DNA of 64,000 nucleotides, taken from an uncultured Chthonomonas sp. (GTDB lineage Bacteria; Armatimonadota; Chthonomonadetes; Chthonomonadales; CAJBBX01). Location: NCBI GenBank assembly GCA_903885605.1, contig CAISJD010000192.1, positions 65,063 to 129,062 of the forward strand, in the 5' to 3' direction. This document shows, one piece after another, positions 17,866 through 27,208 of the stretch. How positions within the stretch are numbered: position 1 is the first letter of the stretch; every line of letters starts with the position of its first letter. The notes beneath the pieces are model-generated. The model was not told the origin of the DNA. It made no database searches and worked only from the letters and a program-made list of their open reading frames with translations. Made by a program: the position numbers and the translations under genes.

Positions 17866-20838
17866 ATGAACCCAGTATCCGCCGTGGCCGTAACGGCGCC
17901 GATGACATTGCGAGCCGACTTGCGTGACATGCACGCGCGCCGCGGCGTCACGCATCGCACGCTCCGGTTCAGCTTCTTCGGGGCCTTCGCCGGGGAGCTG
18001 GACGGCGCGGCCATGCCCCGGCTCCGCTCCCGCAAGGGGGTCTGGCTGCTGGCGCTACTGGCGCTGCGGAACGGCCGGGAGGTCTCACGCGAGTGGCTCA
18101 CCACCATGCTCTGGCCCGACGCCACCGAGGCGGCCGGGTCCGTGAGCCTGCGGCAGAGCCTGGCCGACCTGCGCCGGGCGCTGGGGCCGCACGCGGAGAG
18201 GATCGAGGCGCCGTCGCCGCGTTCGCTCCGCGTGGACCTTTCCGCGGAAGAGGCCGACCTGGTGGCCTTCGACCAGGCCGTCCGGCGGACCGATCCCGAG
18301 GCGGCGGCAGTCGCGGCGGCGGCCTACTCCGGCCCGCTGCTGGAGGGATGCACCGAGGAGTGGGTGGGGCAGGAGCGGGACGTCCGGGAGCAGGCCTACC
18401 TCGACGCCCTGCAGCGCCTGGCCGACCACTGCGCCGAGGTCGGCGACCTGCCCGGCAGCATCGCCTACCTCCGCCGTATGGCCGGCGCCGACCCGCTCAG
18501 CGAGACCGCGCGACGGGCGCTCATGCAGGCGCTGGCTCGGGGCGGCGACTACGCGGGCGCGCTGGCGGCCTACCGCGACCTGCGGATCCTGCTGCGCCGG
18601 GAGATGAACTCGGACCCCGCGCCGGAGACCGTGGACCTGTTCGAGGCCGTGCGGCTGGAGGCGCGGACCCGGGCCTCGGCGCGCCCGGCCCTGATCCTTG
18701 AGCTTGAGCCGCCCCTGGCCGCCACGGGCCGGTTGCCCGCGCCGCTCACCCAGCTCATCGGCCGCGAGGCGGAGGCGCGCCGGGTGGCCGTGGCGCTGGA
18801 GGAGGCGAGGCTCGTCACGCTGGCCGGTCCCGGCGGCGTGGGGAAGACCCGACTGGCGCTGCACGTGGCCCGCGAGCTGGGCTCGGCCTTCCCCGACGGC
18901 GTCTGGCTGGTGGACCTGAGCGCCATCGCTCCCAGCGGCCAGGTCTGCCGGGCCGCCGCGGCCGCGCTGGGGCTGGCGGAGACGCCCGGCGAGCCCTGCC
19001 TCGACGCGCTGAAGCGCATCCTGGGCCCGCGCCGCCTGCTCATGGTGCTGGACAACTGCGAGCACGTCCACGATCAGGCGGGCCGGATGGCGGCGCTGCT
19101 CCTCACCAGCTGCCCGGACCTGCGGCTTCTGGCCACGTCGCGGCAGCCGCTGAGCGTGGTGGGCGAGAGCGTCTACCAGCTGCCGGCGCTGGCCATGCCT
19201 CCCGACGGCGGGGCGCCGGAGCCGTTCACGGCGGCCGGCCTGATGGAGTACCCTGCGGTCCGGCTCTTCGTCGAGCGCGCGCGGGGCGTCCGATCGGACT
19301 TCGCCCTGACGGAGAAGAGCGCGCCGGCCGTGGCGGCCATCGTGCGGCGGCTGGACGGCAACCCGCTGGCGCTGGAGCTGGCCGCCGCCCGGGTTCGGGC
19401 CATGCCGGTGGAGCAGATCGCCCAGCGGCTGGGCGACGCCTTCCACCTTCTGGTCTCCAACTCGCCCGGCGCGCCGCAGAGGCACCAGGCCCTGGGCGCC
19501 GCCATCGGCTGGAGCCACGATACGCTCACCACGGGCGAGCGGGCGCTCTTCCGACGCCTGGCTGTCTTCGGCGGCGGCTGGACGCTGCCAGCGGCAGAGG
19601 AGGTCTGCGCGCTCGACGAGGGCGATCCCGAGATCGAGGAGACGCCCATTGTCGACCTGCTGAGCGCGCTGGTAGACAAGTCGATGGTCGTATTTGATCC
19701 GAGCAGTGGCGAGGAGGGCAGGTACCGCATGCTGGAGACCGTCCGCCAGTATGCCGTGGAGCGCCTGGCCGAGAGCGGGGAGGAGGACGCGGCCCGGAGG
19801 CGGCACCTCTGCTTCTACGCCGCCGCGGCCCACCGCACCTCGGCCGACGACCAGGGGAGCCGCCGCGAGTGGATCGAGGCCATGGACGGCGAGCGGGACA
19901 ACCTGCGCGGCGCGCTGGACTATGCCGAGGCGCGCGGCCTGGCGGACGAGGCCCTGTCGCTCTCGAGCGACCTGGTCGTCTACTGGTGGGCGCGGCGGGC
20001 CGCCGGCGAGGGAGCGATCCGGCTGAACCGGGCGCTTGCGCTGGCCGAGGGCCAGGCGCCGTCCGACCTGCGCGTGGCGGCTATGCTCCGATCAGCGGAG
20101 TTCGCGTGGCTCGCCGGCGACGCGGCCGAGACCGACCGGCTCAGCACCCAGGGCCTGAGCATGGCGGAGGAGCTGGGCAACGCGGCGCACAGGGCGTGGG
20201 CCCAGGTCCTGCGCGGGCACACCGAGCTGGAGCGCGGGGCCGCCGACGCCGCGGACGAGCAGTACGGGTCCGCGCGGGCCTACTTCCAGTCCGTCGGCGA
20301 TGAAGGGCAGGTGGCCGCCACGGACCTCTACGCCGGCGAGGCCGCGCGCCTTCGCGGCGACCTGGAGAGGGCGCGCAGCGACTACGAGGCCGGCAGGGGC
20401 CGGGCCCTGGCCGCCGGGCAGCGCCGCGTGGCCGCCCTCTGCGCCCACAACCTGGGAGCCATGGCCCTGGACCGGCAGGAGACCGGCGAGGCGCTGCGCC
20501 TGCTCCGGCACGCGCTCGCCGAGATCCTGAACACGCCGAACACCAACATGGTGCCCATGATGCTCCCCACCTTCGCCGGGGCGGCCCTGGCCCTGGGCGA
20601 TCCGGCGGCGGCTGTGCGGCTGCTGGCCGCATCCGTCGCGCTCCACATACAGAACGGGACGGTGCCGCAAGCGGCCGACAGGGCCCAGCACGCGCAGATA
20701 TGCGCCGGCGCCGAGGCCGCCTGTGCCGCGCTGGGGCTGGAGGCGGACCGCGAAGCCGGCCGAGGCATGACCTTCGACGAGGCCGTGGCCCTGGCCCTGG
20801 CCCTGCACCCGAACGGCCAAAACGATCTCTGCGCTTGA
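17866..20838 (+). CDS. SARP/BTAD-type transcriptional regulator with NB-ARC-like ATPase and TPR domains
   Basis: Winged-helix LRFSFFGAFAGELDGAAMPRLRSRKGVWLLALLALRNGREVSREWLTTMLWPD; BTAD; Walker A LAGPGGVGKTRLAL; Walker B LLMVLDNCEHV; C-terminal TPR-like repeats. Start 17866 or 17902. Confidence 0.85.
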   Translation: MNPVSAVAVTAPMTLRADLRDMHARRGVTHRTLRFSFFGAFAGELDGAAMPRLRSRKGVWLLALLALRNGREVSREWLTTMLWPDATEAAGSVSLRQSLADLRRALGPHAERIEAPSPRSLRVDLSAEEADLVAFDQAVRRTDPEAAAVAAAAYSGPLLEGCTEEWVGQERDVREQAYLDALQRLADHCAEVGDLPGSIAYLRRMAGADPLSETARRALMQALARGGDYAGALAAYRDLRILLRREMNSDPAPETVDLFEAVRLEARTRASARPALILELEPPLAATGRLPAPLTQLIGREAEARRVAVALEEARLVTLAGPGGVGKTRLALHVARELGSAFPDGVWLVDLSAIAPSGQVCRAAAAALGLAETPGEPCLDALKRILGPRRLLMVLDNCEHVHDQAGRMAALLLTSCPDLRLLATSRQPLSVVGESVYQLPALAMPPDGGAPEPFTAAGLMEYPAVRLFVERARGVRSDFALTEKSAPAVAAIVRRLDGNPLALELAAARVRAMPVEQIAQRLGDAFHLLVSNSPGAPQRHQALGAAIGWSHDTLTTGERALFRRLAVFGGGWTLPAAEEVCALDEGDPEIEETPIVDLLSALVDKSMVVFDPSSGEEGRYRMLETVRQYAVERLAESGEEDAARRRHLCFYAAAAHRTSADDQGSRREWIEAMDGERDNLRGALDYAEARGLADEALSLSSDLVVYWWARRAAGEGAIRLNRALALAEGQAPSDLRVAAMLRSAEFAWLAGDAAETDRLSTQGLSMAEELGNAAHRAWAQVLRGHTELERGAADAADEQYGSARAYFQSVGDEGQVAATDLYAGEAARLRGDLERARSDYEAGRGRALAAGQRRVAALCAHNLGAMALDRQETGEALRLLRHALAEILNTPNTNMVPMMLPTFAGAALALGDPAAAVRLLAASVALHIQNGTVPQAADRAQHAQICAGAEAACAALGLEADREAGRGMTFDEAVALALALHPNGQNDLCA

Positions 20839-20878
20839 CGCCGTCCCGAACTACGGGGGATGCCTCGTTCCTCGGGAT

Positions 20879-20893
20879 GGCGCCGGCGGCGCC
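20879..20893. terminator. Possible terminator hairpin between convergent genes
   Basis: GGCGCC-ggc-GGCGCC between the stops of the SARP regulator and the GH95-like gene; short stem in GC-rich context. Confidence 0.3.
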
Positions 20894-20894
20894 G

Positions 20895-23219
20895 CTACTC
20901 CATCGTCGCCTCCAGCGCCTCGCCCTTGGCCAGCTGGATGACGTAGTCGGCGCCGGCTCGGGTGACGCCGGGGCGGCTCCAGCGCGGCGTTCGGCCCGCG
21001 AAGGCGTCGCGGAGGCGCACCGGGCCCGTGCCGCCGGCCACCACCTTCAGCCAGACGGTCCTGCCACCCCGGCGCCTGGCGGAGACGCGGTGGCCTCCCT
21101 CGGCGCGGAGGTCGCTGAACGAGGCGTCGGTCCATTCGGCGGGCGTGGCCGGGAAGAGGCGGATCACCTCGGAGCCGCGCTTGCCGGGCGTGGGGCTCCA
21201 GCTCTGGAGCAGCATCTCCTGCAGCGCCTGCATGGCCACGAAGTTGCCTTCGAGCGTGAAGGGGCGGTAGGTGAAGCTGCTGTAGCCGCTCCTCGTCTGG
21301 TCGCCATTGGCGTGGAAGCCGTTGCGCAGGACGAAGGCCTTGGTGAAGACCCGCAGCAGGCGGAGCGCCTCGTCGGCGCGGCCGGCGCGGGCCTGGAGGG
21401 CGCTCATCCAGCCGAAGCTGTAGCCGCACCACTGCGAGGTGCCGAGCCGCGCCCACTGAGCCAGGGAGGCGTCGATGCGGCGGCGGTCGGTCTCGTCGCC
21501 CTCCACGGTGATCAGGTTGAACGGGTAGAGGCCGATCAGGTTTGAGAGGTGCCGGTGGCTTTCGGCCAGGGGCTGCACCGGGTCGATGAGCAGCTCACCG
21601 CGCGCGTCGGCATGGAAGTCGCCCAGCGCGGCGGCGGACTTCAGCCACTCGGCGGCCTCGGCGGGCTTGCCCCGGGCGTCGGCCATCTCCGCCACGGCGA
21701 GGAACTGCATCTTCAGGCTCATCAGGTCGTAGTTGCTGTTCGGCCGCACCCAGGCCTCGGCGCTGTTGCCGTGGATCTCCGGCGAAGAGGAGAGCGGCAG
21801 CGCGAGGACGCCCCGGGCGTCGGGCTTCAGGAGCGAACGCACGCAGCGCGCGGCATCGAGGCACCAGGGGTAGGCCCGGTCGCGAAGGAAGGCGGGGCTG
21901 CCCGTGTAGCGCCAATGCAGGTAGAAGATGTGCGCGTTCCAGCTCGTCATCGTGGGCGACATGCTGTACTGGCCCCACCCGCCCAGCGGCTGCCCTGCCA
22001 GCGACATGACGCCCGGCGTGGCGAGCCCCTCGACGCCGTAGAAGCTCCGTGCGAAGTCGCGGAAGGTCGGGCGGAGCTTCCAGAGCAGGTCCAGGTAGGA
22101 GAGCCCCTGCTCGAAGTGGCCCGCGGCCTGGTACGAGATGTAGGTCATCTGCGTGTTCAGGTCGTTGTGGTAGTCGCCCTTCCAGGGCGGCAGGCCCCCG
22201 GTGTCGGCGGTCCAGACGCCCTGCAGCGGGATGGGCGGCGCACCCCGGCGAGATCCGGCGCCCAGCAGGTAGCGCGAGAGCAGGTACTGGCGGCGCACGG
22301 CGGCATCGGGCACGTCCACGGCGCTGGCGGCCCAGAAGCGCTGCCACCAGGCCGCGTGGGCGGCCATGAGCCCGGCGCGGCCCCGGCGGAAGGCGTCAGC
22401 GCAGCGCTTGCGGGCGATGGCGAGGGGGTCGGGGCCGTCCGTCGTAGCTGCCACCGTGACGGCCAGGAGCGAACCGCCCTGCACGGGCTTCGTCTCGACG
22501 TAGACGCAGTAGCGCAGGCCCTGGGCGGCCTCCTGCACGTACCAGCGCGCGCCGCCCGAGGCGCCCGTGACGGCCTCGGGGTAGCCCAGGCGATCCACCG
22601 AGCCGCCGCTGCTGGGACCGGCGTCGGCCCCGGCGGCGCGGCGCAGCACCTGCAGCGGCGTGAAGAGGGCGACGGCCGGCGCGGGACCCGGGACATGGAG
22701 GAGGATGACGGGCTGCGTGGCGGAGGCGAAGGCGGAGACGCGGCGGCCGTCGGCCAGGTCGGCGAAGGCCTCGGCGCGGGCGAGGCGGAGCCGGAAGCGC
22801 TCCACGCGGGCGCCCCCTCCCAGGTCCAGCTCCACGCGCCCGGCGGGCAGCTTGGTGGGGCTCACTCCGTTGTAGGGGCTGTCCCACCAGCCGTTCACCG
22901 TGGCGGCGTCGCCGGCGTCAATGCGCTTCTTGCCCTCGGCCCAGGTCTGCTTCTTCCACCAGTTCGGGTCGCCTGCGGGGCGCTCGTCCCAGAGGTCGCC
23001 GCGGTCCAGCGAGAGGCGCAGCGTGCCGCCGCCGCCCCAGAGCAGCCCGCCCATCAGGCCGTTGCCCATGGGCACGGCCTCGTCCCAGGTGTCGATGGGA
23101 GCCTGCAGCGTCAGGTCGTCAGTGGCGGGCGGCGGCGCGGCGCCGGCGGCGGCCAGGGCCGGCAGCGCCTGCAGCAGGCAAGCACAGGCAAGGAGCGCCA
23201 GGGGAAGAAGCAGCCTCAC
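20895..23219 (-). CDS. Secreted glycoside hydrolase, GH95-like (alpha-L-fucosidase/galactosidase family)
   Basis: Signal peptide then LQAPIDTWDEAVPMGNGLMGGLLWGGGGTLRLSLDRGDLWDERP; GDYHNDLNTQMTYISYQAAGHFEQGLSYLDLLW; C-terminal GYSSFTYRPFTLEGNFVAMQALQEMLLQSW typical of GH95. Confidence 0.8.
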   Translation of the reverse strand: MRLLLPLALLACACLLQALPALAAAGAAPPPATDDLTLQAPIDTWDEAVPMGNGLMGGLLWGGGGTLRLSLDRGDLWDERPAGDPNWWKKQTWAEGKKRIDAGDAATVNGWWDSPYNGVSPTKLPAGRVELDLGGGARVERFRLRLARAEAFADLADGRRVSAFASATQPVILLHVPGPAPAVALFTPLQVLRRAAGADAGPSSGGSVDRLGYPEAVTGASGGARWYVQEAAQGLRYCVYVETKPVQGGSLLAVTVAATTDGPDPLAIARKRCADAFRRGRAGLMAAHAAWWQRFWAASAVDVPDAAVRRQYLLSRYLLGAGSRRGAPPIPLQGVWTADTGGLPPWKGDYHNDLNTQMTYISYQAAGHFEQGLSYLDLLWKLRPTFRDFARSFYGVEGLATPGVMSLAGQPLGGWGQYSMSPTMTSWNAHIFYLHWRYTGSPAFLRDRAYPWCLDAARCVRSLLKPDARGVLALPLSSSPEIHGNSAEAWVRPNSNYDLMSLKMQFLAVAEMADARGKPAEAAEWLKSAAALGDFHADARGELLIDPVQPLAESHRHLSNLIGLYPFNLITVEGDETDRRRIDASLAQWARLGTSQWCGYSFGWMSALQARAGRADEALRLLRVFTKAFVLRNGFHANGDQTRSGYSSFTYRPFTLEGNFVAMQALQEMLLQSWSPTPGKRGSEVIRLFPATPAEWTDASFSDLRAEGGHRVSARRRGGRTVWLKVVAGGTGPVRLRDAFAGRTPRWSRPGVTRAGADYVIQLAKGEALEATME

Positions 23220-23291
23220 GGGTCACCTCCATGCGCGGCGGCTGGTTGCGGCGCCGCGCCGATGCCCGCAGGTTCGCCGGGGAGGCGCCGA

Positions 23292-25343
23292 TCACCTGCC
23301 GCGCGGAGCCGCTTTGCCCGGAGCCGGCCCCATCTTGCCGAGGACCCACTCCAGCGCCTGCGGCAGCGCATGGAGCGGCGTCTCATGGTCGCCCTGGGGC
23401 TGCTCGTCGTAGCGGAAGCCGGCGCGGCCGGCCATCGCCTTCGCCAGCAGGCGGCTCCAGGTGACCGGGATGACGGCATCCAGCGCACCGTGGCAGACAT
23501 AGACCGGCATGCGCAACGCGGCGGCCCGGCGGATGGGAGAGCGGGCGGCATAGACCCGCGGGATCTCGCGCGGCTCGCCGGCATACGCGGCGCGGATGGC
23601 CTGGCCGATCTCGCGGCAGATGGGCGGCTCGGCCGTGGCGCACCAGGCGACGTAGGCGCCGATGTCGGAGGCAGGGCAGAGCGCGATGACGCCGTCCGCG
23701 TCCTCGGGGTGGACGGCGGCGTAGGCGAGCACGCTGGAGCCGCCCATGCTCCCGCCCACGAGCAGGAAGCGGCGTGCGCCGCGCTTCTCGCGCATCCAAC
23801 GGAGGAGGGCGTGGAGGTCGGCGGCGGCCTCGGGCGACATCCAGGGGTTGCCGCGCAGGTTGGGGGTCAGGATGCCCAGCCCGCGCGCCCGGAAGGCGGG
23901 GAGCCAGAGGTCGCGGATGTCGGGCCGGGTGTAGAGCTGGTCGCCGGTGGAGCCGTGGCCGTGGAGGTTCACCACCCAGTCGGCGCCGCGCGTGGGCGGC
24001 AGCAGCAGGGCCCAGTCGGGCGTGCCGTCGACGCCGATGGTGTCGAGCCGCCGGACGCCGCCGGGCAGCCCGGCTCCGGCGGGCTTCTCTCCGGGCGCGC
24101 GGAAGCCGGGCGCGGGTATCGGAAGCGGAGCCGCGGCGACGCGGGCGTAGGCCTGGCGCAGGAGCGGCATGACGGCGTTCGGCGTTACCGTGTCGGCCTC
24201 GAAGGCGAAGTGGGCGTGGGTGTAGTCGAGCCCTGCGAGGCGGCATCCGAGGACCACGTCGGCCAGGTGGCCCGGGTTGTTCGCGGCGCCGGCGAACCCG
24301 GCGTTTTCGCCCCACATGGGCGGCGCGGAGGCGCCTCGGGCATCGAGGTAGGCGCGCAGGCGGCGGACCTCGGGCTCGTTCTCGCAGCCGGTGTACTGCA
24401 GGTCGCTGCCGGTGCGGGCGGCGAGGTCCATGAGGAAGAAGGAGTCGGCCATCATCTGGACCGCGTCACCGCCACGGCCCGTGCGGACGGCCTCCTGCCA
24501 CTGCTCCGGCGTGTAGGCGGCACCCGGCACGTAGATGAGCGTCCGCGCGCGGGGGAACTCCTTCTTAAGGGAGGCCACCTGCCAGGCGCAGAAGCTCCGC
24601 TTGCTGTCGCGGTACCAGGTGAGCAGGTCGTGCCACATGGCGCCCGGCCGCTCGCCGGGGCGAGGCGGCGCCACGGCGTCCCAGGCGGCGTAGGCCGTGC
24701 CCCAGGCCCGGTTGGCGTCGGCCAGGACCGGGTACCTGCGCTGCATGGCCCTGCGGAAGTCGGCCCGGGCGTGGATGTCGTAGCACCACATCGTCTGGGC
24801 GCGGACGTGCTCGCCCAGCGTCCAGGGCACCGGGTAGATCGCCTCGCCGGCTGGCCCCAGGGCGGGGATGACGAAGTCCACGCGGTCGGCCAGGCCCATG
24901 TCGGCCAGCGCCCTGCGAATGCCGCGGACCTTGTCGGTCATCAGCGCCTGCAGGCCGGGGTACCAGTAGCTGAGCGTGTTGAGGCTCACCTGCCCGTTCT
25001 CATCGGTGATCAGGGCGTCGGGATGCTGCTGCACGAACCACTGCGGCGGGCCCATGAGCGCGCCGACGATCAGCTTCACGCGGAAGCCGTGCTCCCGCAC
25101 GAGGCCCAGGTAGGTCCGGAACGGCGCCGGGTCCCAGACGCCGGGCGAGGTCTCCAACTGCCGCCAGTCCAGCTCCACGCGGAGCGTATCGACGCCGATC
25201 TCGCGGTAGATGCGGAACCGGGCGGCGATCTTCTCGGCCGGCTGGAAGTACCAGCCCTGCGGGTCGGTCATGCAGCATCGCCCCGGCGCGGCGGCGGCGG
25301 GCAGGGCGGCGAGGAGCATTAGGAGCAGGCAGGCGGTGCGCAT
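23292..25343 (-). CDS. Secreted fusion: GH42-like TIM-barrel glycosidase N-terminus + alpha/beta hydrolase (esterase) C-terminus
   Basis: N-term FRIYREIGVDTLRVELDWRQLETSPGVWDPAPFRTYLGLVREHGFRVKLIVG...; C-term DWVVNLHGHGSTGDQLYTRPDIRDLWLP..., nucleophile elbow LVGGSMGGSS, acid HGALDAVIP, base QGDHETP. Confidence 0.7.
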   Translation of the reverse strand: MRTACLLLMLLAALPAAAAPGRCCMTDPQGWYFQPAEKIAARFRIYREIGVDTLRVELDWRQLETSPGVWDPAPFRTYLGLVREHGFRVKLIVGALMGPPQWFVQQHPDALITDENGQVSLNTLSYWYPGLQALMTDKVRGIRRALADMGLADRVDFVIPALGPAGEAIYPVPWTLGEHVRAQTMWCYDIHARADFRRAMQRRYPVLADANRAWGTAYAAWDAVAPPRPGERPGAMWHDLLTWYRDSKRSFCAWQVASLKKEFPRARTLIYVPGAAYTPEQWQEAVRTGRGGDAVQMMADSFFLMDLAARTGSDLQYTGCENEPEVRRLRAYLDARGASAPPMWGENAGFAGAANNPGHLADVVLGCRLAGLDYTHAHFAFEADTVTPNAVMPLLRQAYARVAAAPLPIPAPGFRAPGEKPAGAGLPGGVRRLDTIGVDGTPDWALLLPPTRGADWVVNLHGHGSTGDQLYTRPDIRDLWLPAFRARGLGILTPNLRGNPWMSPEAAADLHALLRWMREKRGARRFLLVGGSMGGSSVLAYAAVHPEDADGVIALCPASDIGAYVAWCATAEPPICREIGQAIRAAYAGEPREIPRVYAARSPIRRAAALRMPVYVCHGALDAVIPVTWSRLLAKAMAGRAGFRYDEQPQGDHETPLHALPQALEWVLGKMGPAPGKAAPRGR

Positions 25344-25426
25344 TGAACCCTCCGGGCGCGGCGAGTGCAACCGCGCAGAGCCATAGTACCGGCCCGTGGG
25401 CCAAGATGCACCAGGCCGCGGCTCTC

Positions 25427-25499
25427 ATCGACGACCCCGTCAGCAACGTCGGCAACGTCAACACCCGACCTTGTTGACAGGGTTGACGGCGTTGTCGAT
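25427..25499. repeat. Intergenic inverted array of 9-bp units (GTCRGCAAC / GTTGACNNN) forming an imperfect hairpin
   Basis: GTCAGCAAC GTCGGCAAC GTCAACACC (25439-25465) followed by GTTGACAGG GTTGACGGC GTTGTCGAT (25473-25499), preceded by ATCGACGAC which is the near reverse complement of the last unit; lies in the divergent promoter region. Confidence 0.65.
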
Positions 25500-25565
25500 G
25501 GCGGCGGGCTGCTCAGGCAGGGAACCACGGCCCGGACCGCGAACCTTTCGCCGGAGGAGCCCACC

Positions 25566-27149
25566 ATGATGGCAAGGCGCGATCTGGCGAAGGTTGCGGC
25601 CGCGGCGGCGGCTGTGGCGCTGATGAACGAACCCGAGGCCGAGGCGGCCGCGAAGCCCGCGCCCGGCGGCCTCTGCCTGAACGAGGACGACAGCCACTAC
25701 TTCGGCACGCGGGCCGGGCAGAAGCTGGACGCCGAAACCGTGGCGTCCTGGGTGGACCAGTACGCCGACACGCAGGTGCGCGAGCTGATGCTCTGCCCCA
25801 ACTGCATGCGGACGAGCTACGGCAGCAAGGTGTGGGACCCCATCTGGCGCGGCTACGACCCCGCCGGACCGGACGACCAGCCGCTCCTCGCCAGCACGCC
25901 TGCCGACGGCCGAAAGGGCGCGCGCGACTGGATCCATACCGCGTGGAAGCTCAATCAGGATGGCATCGACCCCTACGCGCTCTGGATCGCCCGGGCGCGC
26001 AAACGCGGGATGGCTCCCTGGATCACCATGCGGATGAACGACGTGCACTGCGTCGACGACGAGCGATCCTACATCCACAGCGAGTTCTGGCGGAGCCGGC
26101 CCGAGCTTCGGCGCGTACCCTACCGCTTCGGCGAGTGGGTGGACCGGGCCTTCGACTACGGGCACAAGGAGGTCCGCGACTACCACCTGGCGCTGGTGCG
26201 CGAGCTGATCGACCGGTACGACTTCGACGGGCTGGAGCTGGACTGGATGCGCTTCGGCTTCCACCTGCGGCCGGGCCGGGAGCTGGAGGACGCGCCGCTC
26301 CTCACCGAGTTCACCGCCACCGTTCGCAAGTGGCTCGACGCCAAGGGGCGCCGCACGGGCCGGCGCATCCGGCTGGGCGCGCGCGTGCCGTCGCGTCCGC
26401 AGACGGCGCTGAACCTGGGGCTCGACGCGGCCGAGTGGGCCCGGCGCGGGCTGGTCGACATGCTGGTCATCACGCCCTTCTGGGCCAGTTGCGAGACCGA
26501 CATGCCGGTGGAGGTCTGGCGCGCCCTACTGCGCGGAACGCGGGTGACGCTGGCCGCCGGGCTGGAGATCCTGCTGCGCCCCTATCCCGGCTACGGCGTG
26601 AACCAGACGAACTCGCTGGAGACCGTGCGCGGCGCGGCGGCGTCGCTGCTGGACCGGGGCGCCGACCGGATTTACCTGTTCAACTATATGGACTCGCAGA
26701 CGGCGATGGACGACCTGGCCAACTACCCGGCGCTCCTGCGCGAGTGCGGCGACCTCGCCACACTGACAGGCAAGCCCCGGCGGCATGTGGTGACCTACGC
26801 CGACACCTGGGCGCCCGGCGAGCCGCACGGCAGCGCCCTGCCGCTGGAGGTGGGTCCGGGGCGCTGGGCGGCCCTCCGCATCGAGACCGGCCCGAAGCCG
26901 CAGGGGCACGCCGCGGAGGTGGCGCTGGGCATCGAGGGCGGCGCCGCCGGGATCGCCCAGTGGCAGGTGCGGCTCAACGGCGCCCGGCTGGAGCACGCCG
27001 GTCCACTGCCGGCACGCAAGCCCGGCCCGGCCGCTCCGCTCCACGGGTGGCGCGTGCCGGCCGACGTGCTGCAGCGGGGCCACAACCTCGTCGAGGTGCA
27101 GGCCACCGAGGCGGGGCGGATCGCGTGGGCGGAGGTTGCGGTCAGTTGA
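25566..27149 (+). CDS. Exported glycoside hydrolase-like TIM-barrel protein (uncharacterised)
   Basis: Twin-Arg start MMARRDLAKVAAAAAAVALMNEPEAEAAAKP; barrel strand LIDRYDFDGLELDWMRFGFHLRPGRELED; C-terminal beta-sandwich-like region. Confidence 0.65.
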   Translation: MMARRDLAKVAAAAAAVALMNEPEAEAAAKPAPGGLCLNEDDSHYFGTRAGQKLDAETVASWVDQYADTQVRELMLCPNCMRTSYGSKVWDPIWRGYDPAGPDDQPLLASTPADGRKGARDWIHTAWKLNQDGIDPYALWIARARKRGMAPWITMRMNDVHCVDDERSYIHSEFWRSRPELRRVPYRFGEWVDRAFDYGHKEVRDYHLALVRELIDRYDFDGLELDWMRFGFHLRPGRELEDAPLLTEFTATVRKWLDAKGRRTGRRIRLGARVPSRPQTALNLGLDAAEWARRGLVDMLVITPFWASCETDMPVEVWRALLRGTRVTLAAGLEILLRPYPGYGVNQTNSLETVRGAAASLLDRGADRIYLFNYMDSQTAMDDLANYPALLRECGDLATLTGKPRRHVVTYADTWAPGEPHGSALPLEVGPGRWAALRIETGPKPQGHAAEVALGIEGGAAGIAQWQVRLNGARLEHAGPLPARKPGPAAPLHGWRVPADVLQRGHNLVEVQATEAGRIAWAEVAVS

Positions 27150-27208
27150 AAGTCGAAAGGGACAACTCGCAAGGGACGGCGGCGCGTGTAGTCGCGGGGA
27201 GGGTGAGG

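Noticed and set aside
21549-25322. 1257-aa plus-strand ORF
   Set aside because: Antisense to the GH95-like and GH42-like/esterase genes; Gly/Ala/Arg/Val-rich composition with no motifs, typical of a GC-bias shadow ORF.
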